Origin: Oscillospiraceae bacterium
Lineage (GTDB): Bacteria > Bacillota > Clostridia > Oscillospirales > Acutalibacteraceae
Direction: 5' to 3'
Assembly (NCBI GenBank): GCA_015065925.1
Contig: SVPL01000004.1
Span: 18,423 to 82,422, forward strand
DNA length: 64,000 bases
Shown here: piece after piece, positions 59,866 to 64,000 of the stretch
Layout: every line of letters begins with the position of its first letter
Numbering within the stretch: position 1 is the first letter of the stretch
Notes under the pieces: model-generated
What the model saw: the letters and a program-made list of their open reading frames with translations, nothing else
Database searches by the model: none
Told to the model about the DNA's origin: nothing
Position numbers and translations under genes: made by a program

Positions 59866-62094
59866 ATGATTACCTATAACGCAGAAAAACAAATTTTCAA
59901 AATTGATACAAAAAACACATCTTATATAATCGGCACCCTTCGTAACACTCTTTTGCTTAACCTTTATTACGGCAAAAAGCTAAAGGATTTTGATTACGAG
60001 CTTTGTGACCTTGCCGCTTTGGCAAAATCTCATACCTCGGTTGAGGCAGGAATGGAAGGCGCCGGTATGGGCGAGGTTCATTCCCTTGATTTTTCCACCT
60101 TTGGTAATGCCGATTTACGTCTTCCAACCCTTCACCTTAAATATGCCGACGGAAGCGTTATCTCCCGTTTCAGATATAGAAGCCACAAAATATACGCAGG
60201 CAAGCCTAAGCTTAAAGGACTCCCTGCAACCTATGTTGAAAATGACAGTGAGGCAGATACCCTTGAATTAGAGCTTTTTGATGAGCTTTCCAAGGTTAGC
60301 GTAACTCTTATTTATACCGCCTTTAATGAAATTGATGCCATTGCCCGTTCTATGCGTGTTAAAAATGAGGGCGAAAATACTCTGGAAATTAATCGCATTA
60401 TGAGCGCTACAATAGATATGCAATCTGCCGCAAGGGATTTTGATATGCTTCATTTAGATGGTGGCTGGGCAAGAGAGCGTTTTGTTCGCCGTCAACCTAT
60501 CTTCAAGGGCAATCAGGAAATCAGCTCTGCAAGGGGTATTTCCAGTGCACAGCACAATCCATTCTTTGCTATGGTGCATAAAAATGCAACCGAGCTTTCG
60601 GGCGAGGTTTACGGCTTTAACCTTATTTACAGCGGAAACTTTACAGCAGGTGTGGAGTGTGATGTTTACGATACCACCCGCGCTTACATTGGTATTAACC
60701 CCTTTACCTTTAATTGGAAGCTCAAAAGCGGGGAGGAATTTCAGTCGCCTGAGGCGGTGCTTGTTTACTCTGATGAGGGTATTTCGGGTATGTCCCGAAT
60801 ATATCATAAGCTTTACCGCACCCGTCTTTGCCGTGGTAAATTCCGCGACACTGAGCGCTATGCTCTTATAAACAACTGGGAGGGTACATATTTTAACTTT
60901 ACCGAGGAAAAGCTTTTGGATATTGCCAAAAAGGGCGCCGAGGTTGGCTTAGACCTTTTGGTGCTTGACGACGGTTGGTTTGGTAAACGCAACAATGACA
61001 AGTCCTCTCTTGGTGACTGGTTTGTAAATGAAGAAAAATTACCAAACGGTCTTGACGGTCTTGCAGATAAAATCAATGCTCTTGGTATGAAATTTGGACT
61101 TTGGTTTGAGCCTGAAATGGTTTCTCCCGACAGCGACCTTTTCAGAGCCCATCCCGATTGGGCGATGGGTGTACCCGGCAGAGCCCACTCCCTTGGCAGA
61201 AATCAGCTTGTTTTGGATTTATCAAGAGAGGATGTTTGTGATTATATTATCACAGTTTTAACCGATATTCTTTCAAATGCCAACATTGAGTATGTTAAGT
61301 GGGATATGAACAAAAGCTTTAGTGAGTTTGGCTCCTTCTATCTTGATGCCGAGCATCAGGGTGAGCTTTGCCACCGCTATATGCTTGGTCTTTACCGAGT
61401 TATGGAAACCCTTGTCAGCAGCTTCCCCAACATCCTTTGGGAGGGTTGTTCGGGCGGAGGCGGTCGTTTTGACGGCGGTATTTTGTACTATATGCCCCAA
61501 ATTTGGACCAGCGACTGCTCCGATGCAGGGGAAAGAATGTTAATTCAGTACGGCACAAGCATCTGTTACCCCTTCAGTTCTATGGGTAGCCACGTTTCGG
61601 CTATTCCCAACCATCAGGTATGGCGCGAATGTTCTATGGCAACCCGTGGCGATATGGCTGCTATGGGTCAGTTTGGATATGAGCTTGATATGTCCAAAAT
61701 GAGCGATGAGGAAATTGAACAGGCTAAAGAGCAGGTTAAATTCTACAAAAAATACGGCGAGGTTTTCCACAAGGGCGACCTTTACAGACTCCGCTCTCCA
61801 TTTGAGGGTAACGAAGCCGTTTTAGAGTTTATCTCTGAAGATGAAAACACCGTTATTTTAAACTATGCAAACCGTCTTGCTACCATAAACAATGCTGTTG
61901 TGGTTGTTAAACTTACAGGACTTGACCCTGATGCTATTTATGAAGAGGTTGAGGCGCACATTGGTCATAACGTCTTTGCCAACAAGATTAGAATTGGCAG
62001 AGAATTTAGCGGTGAATTTTTAATGAATTACGGACTTAAATTCACAAATCAACGAGATTTCCAAACAACAATAAGAGTATTTGTTAAAAAATAA
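59866..62094 (+). CDS. Alpha-galactosidase, GH36
   Basis: Removes alpha-1,6-galactose from melibiose, raffinose or galactomannan oligomers. The start at 59866 (MITYNAEKQIFKID) has AGGAGG upstream. The 742 residues have the N-terminal beta-supersandwich, a TIM barrel with LLVLDDGWFG, FGLWFEPEMVSPDSDL, the nucleophile Asp480 in KWDMNKS and the likely acid/base Asp550 in WTSDCSDAGER, and a C-terminal beta domain. No signal peptide: it acts on imported sugars. It is followed 14 bases on by the M55 peptidase. Confidence 0.95.
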   Translation: MITYNAEKQIFKIDTKNTSYIIGTLRNTLLLNLYYGKKLKDFDYELCDLAALAKSHTSVEAGMEGAGMGEVHSLDFSTFGNADLRLPTLHLKYADGSVISRFRYRSHKIYAGKPKLKGLPATYVENDSEADTLELELFDELSKVSVTLIYTAFNEIDAIARSMRVKNEGENTLEINRIMSATIDMQSAARDFDMLHLDGGWARERFVRRQPIFKGNQEISSARGISSAQHNPFFAMVHKNATELSGEVYGFNLIYSGNFTAGVECDVYDTTRAYIGINPFTFNWKLKSGEEFQSPEAVLVYSDEGISGMSRIYHKLYRTRLCRGKFRDTERYALINNWEGTYFNFTEEKLLDIAKKGAEVGLDLLVLDDGWFGKRNNDKSSLGDWFVNEEKLPNGLDGLADKINALGMKFGLWFEPEMVSPDSDLFRAHPDWAMGVPGRAHSLGRNQLVLDLSREDVCDYIITVLTDILSNANIEYVKWDMNKSFSEFGSFYLDAEHQGELCHRYMLGLYRVMETLVSSFPNILWEGCSGGGGRFDGGILYYMPQIWTSDCSDAGERMLIQYGTSICYPFSSMGSHVSAIPNHQVWRECSMATRGDMAAMGQFGYELDMSKMSDEEIEQAKEQVKFYKKYGEVFHKGDLYRLRSPFEGNEAVLEFISEDENTVILNYANRLATINNAVVVVKLTGLDPDAIYEEVEAHIGHNVFANKIRIGREFSGEFLMNYGLKFTNQRDFQTTIRVFVKK

Positions 62095-62108
62095 AAGAGG
62101 TTTAATAA

Positions 62109-62933
62109 ATGCATAAAAGAATTTTGTTTGCCCTTGATTTAGAGGGTGTAAACTTTGTTGTTGGTGCACCTTATATACGTTTTGGCGATACCCCCGATTA
62201 TAAGGTTGCGGTAAGGGAAGCCGCCACCGAAATTAACGCCGCCGCAGAAGCTCTTTTTTCGGCAGGTGTTACTAAAATTGATGTATGGGATAATCACGCA
62301 GGTGGGGGTAATCTGAGTCAGGATATGCTTGACTCCCGCGTTACACTTTTAAAGGTTGACCCAACTCTTCCCAGAATGAGCTTTGCCCAAGACAAGTACG
62401 ATTGTATCTGTTATTTCGGTTATCACACTATGGAGGGTACTCTGGGTGGTGTTCTTGCTCACACTATGAACGGTTTTGAACATCAGTATTACAAAATAAA
62501 CGGAAAATACATAGGCGAAATTGATATTGATTGCGGCATAGCAGCCGAACACTCTATGCCATCGGTATTCTTTGCAGGCGGTGACCTTACCTGCAAACAA
62601 GCGGCAGCATCTGTGCCTGATATCATTACGGTAGTTACAAAGGAAGAAATTTCCCGAAACAAGGCTATTTTTCGCAATAATGATGAGCTTTTAGCCGAAA
62701 TAAAGGAGAAAATTCAGCTTGCCGTAAACAAAGAGGCAACCCTTAAGCGTCTGATCTTCCCCTTGGTGTTTGAAAAATCCTTTAAGCGTGTTGAAAGAGC
62801 CGCTGAATTTATGGAAGACTGTATTTCCTTTAATTTAGATGCCGACTATTTAAGCGATGAGGTTATGGGTAAGGACGGTCATACGGTTGTAATAAATATA
62901 AAAGATATTAATGAATTTTTAAAAGTAATTTAA
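62109..62933 (+). CDS. M55 family (DppA-like) D-aminopeptidase
   Basis: A 274-residue zinc peptidase of the DppA type. FALDLEGVNF corresponds to the DMEG metal motif; other metal and catalytic candidates are the His in WDNHAGGGN, FGYHTMEGT and the Glu of GEIDIDCGIAAEH. Such enzymes free D-amino acids from peptides, for instance peptidoglycan-derived ones. It sits between the alpha-galactosidase and the YhaM gene with short gaps, so they form one transcript without an obvious common pathway. Confidence 0.8.
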   Translation: MHKRILFALDLEGVNFVVGAPYIRFGDTPDYKVAVREAATEINAAAEALFSAGVTKIDVWDNHAGGGNLSQDMLDSRVTLLKVDPTLPRMSFAQDKYDCICYFGYHTMEGTLGGVLAHTMNGFEHQYYKINGKYIGEIDIDCGIAAEHSMPSVFFAGGDLTCKQAAASVPDIITVVTKEEISRNKAIFRNNDELLAEIKEKIQLAVNKEATLKRLIFPLVFEKSFKRVERAAEFMEDCISFNLDADYLSDEVMGKDGHTVVINIKDINEFLKVI

Positions 62934-62946
62934 AGGAGCGATTTTT

Positions 62947-63918
62947 TTGAATTTTGACAGCATTTCACCAAACGGCAGTGTTGACTGCTATGTCTTACTT
63001 AAAACGGTAGAGAAAAAGACCTCTGCCAAGGGTGGATTTTACTTAGATGCCACTATTTCCAACAAAACAGGGGAAATGAATGCCAAGCTTTGGGATTATT
63101 CCGAGGCTATTCACGGCACCTATGAATCGGGAAATCTTGTTAAGCTTCGCGGTACAGTTTCAGAGTACAAGGGAGTAAATCAGTTCAGAATTGAACGCAT
63201 ACGCCTTGTTTTGCCTGAGGACGGAGTTAATATTAATGATTTTATCCCCTCAACAGGCTTTTCGGAGGAGGATATGTGGAATGAGCTTTATAAAATTGCA
63301 AGCTCCTTTACCGATGCCGAGTTAAAGGCTATTGTAACCGCTATTTTAACCGATAAAAAGGAGCAGATGCTCTATTGGCCTGCCGCCTTTAAAATGCACC
63401 ACGCGGTAAGGGGCGGACTTCTTTGCCACACCCTTTCCATAGTGCGTTTAGCCGAGGCGGTTTGCAGGGTTTACCCCTTTGCTGATAAGGAACTGCTTTT
63501 GGCGGGGGCGATTTTACACGATATCGGCAAAATTGAGGAATTTGATTTAAATTCTTCGGGACTTGTTTCGGGCTACAGCACCAAGGGTAATCTTGTTGGA
63601 CATTTGGTTGGTGGTGCCGTTACAGTGGAGAAAACCGCCGAAAAGCTTGGTATTACATCAGAAGTTCCTATGCTGCTTTCACATATGCTTATATCCCACC
63701 ACGGCAATCCCGAATTTGGCGCGGCTGTGCTTCCTCAGTTTTTAGAGGCAGAGCTACTTAGTCAGCTTGACTTAATGGATGCCACAGTGTTTGAAATCTG
63801 CGAGGCTACCGACGCCGTTAAAAAGGGTGAAACTACAGGTAGAATATTCGGTCTTGATAACCGCAAGCTTTACAATCACGGCAGAACCTCCACCAAATAT
63901 GATCCTAAAATATTTTAA
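62947..63918 (+). CDS. yhaM: YhaM-type 3'-5' exoribonuclease (OB-fold plus HD domain)
   Basis: A 323-residue protein starting with TTG after AAAGGAG. The N-terminal OB fold (residues 10-95: VDCYVLLKTVEKKTSAKGGF, YKGVNQFRIERIRLVLPED) binds nucleic acid, and an HD domain follows (MHHAVRGGLLCHTLSIVRLA, then ILHDIGKIEEF and LISHHGNPEFG), the metal site of the nuclease. The layout and length fit YhaM/CbfI, which trims RNA 3' ends in Firmicutes. Confidence 0.9.
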   Translation: MNFDSISPNGSVDCYVLLKTVEKKTSAKGGFYLDATISNKTGEMNAKLWDYSEAIHGTYESGNLVKLRGTVSEYKGVNQFRIERIRLVLPEDGVNINDFIPSTGFSEEDMWNELYKIASSFTDAELKAIVTAILTDKKEQMLYWPAAFKMHHAVRGGLLCHTLSIVRLAEAVCRVYPFADKELLLAGAILHDIGKIEEFDLNSSGLVSGYSTKGNLVGHLVGGAVTVEKTAEKLGITSEVPMLLSHMLISHHGNPEFGAAVLPQFLEAELLSQLDLMDATVFEICEATDAVKKGETTGRIFGLDNRKLYNHGRTSTKYDPKIF

Positions 63919-63933
63919 AAGCTGGTGAAACCA

Positions 63934-64000
63934 ATGGCAAAACTTAAAGAAAAACTTTGGAATTGGGGGCATTTAGAGGGTTCGCACAACAAAATTGTAG
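63934..64000 (+). CDS. 5' end of a gene cut by the window edge
   Basis: ATG at 63934 opens MAKLKEKLWNWGHLEGSHNK and runs off the end. GCTGGTG lies ahead as a weak ribosome site. It follows yhaM by 15 bases and is probably in the same operon. The WNWGHLEGSHN start is distinctive but I do not recognise the family from so few residues. Confidence 0.5.
   Translation, partial: MAKLKEKLWNWGHLEGSHNKIV

Overview
The window looks like a chromosomal segment of a low-GC, anaerobic, gut-type member of the Clostridia, most like the Oscillospiraceae/Ruminococcaceae. The evidence is the paired GlgC/GlgD glycogen regulators, strong Shine-Dalgarno sites with TTG starts, a DUF1836 regulator, a flavodiiron protein plus rubredoxin, a Na+-pump decarboxylase pair, and many intracellular glycosidases. 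The genus cannot be fixed from sequence alone.

Layout. 0-6.7 kb: glycogen synthesis (glgB-glgC-glgD, then glgA after a repeat-filled gap). 6.8-18.1 kb: secA, a GH78 rhamnosidase, proB-proA, an AI-2E permease, a DegV protein, a DUF1836 regulator and a GH20-like hydrolase. 18.2-25.0 kb (minus strand): an ABC importer of the maltodextrin type followed by malQ and glgP, i.e. uptake and phosphorolysis of alpha-glucans, the counterpart of the glycogen genes at the left. 25.2-27.7 kb: tRNA-Ser(GGA) followed by a modular accessory zone in which three near-identical copies of the tRNA's terminator region separate small cargo islets. 27.9-32.6 kb: a flavodiiron protein fused to flavin-reductase and rubredoxin domains, a free rubredoxin, a HAD protein and a clan GH-A hydrolase.

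32.9-44.3 kb is a second accessory zone built on tRNA-Leu(UAG). Two tandem 206-bp units, each starting with a copy of the tRNA 5' end and folding into a hairpin supported by compensatory changes, precede the tRNA. Copies of its 3' end lie downstream and bracket an AbiTii/Mor-like/lipoprotein islet and then a block with an acetyltransferase, a MATE pump, a NifX-like protein and a CAP lipoprotein. An intact IS1182-type insertion sequence and an array of about nine small hairpins with a constant linker close this zone. 44.4-49.6 kb: an unknown membrane protein, and a PHP phosphoesterase that appears co-transcribed with a TIR-STAND-TPR protein, a candidate immune sensor.

49.7-64 kb is again mostly housekeeping: oadB-oadG with a probable leader attenuator, a small type I toxin-antitoxin locus (23-residue hydrophobic peptide plus convergent antisense RNA), comM, alr, an ECF sigma factor with a membrane-anchored beta-propeller partner, a PPP-type phosphatase, a DivIVA-like protein overlapping a lone fumarase beta-type subunit, a GH36 alpha-galactosidase, an M55 aminopeptidase, a YhaM-type exonuclease and the start of one more gene.

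Start codons were moved downstream of the longest open frame wherever a good ribosome site demanded it. All family calls come from reading motifs by eye; no database search was possible.
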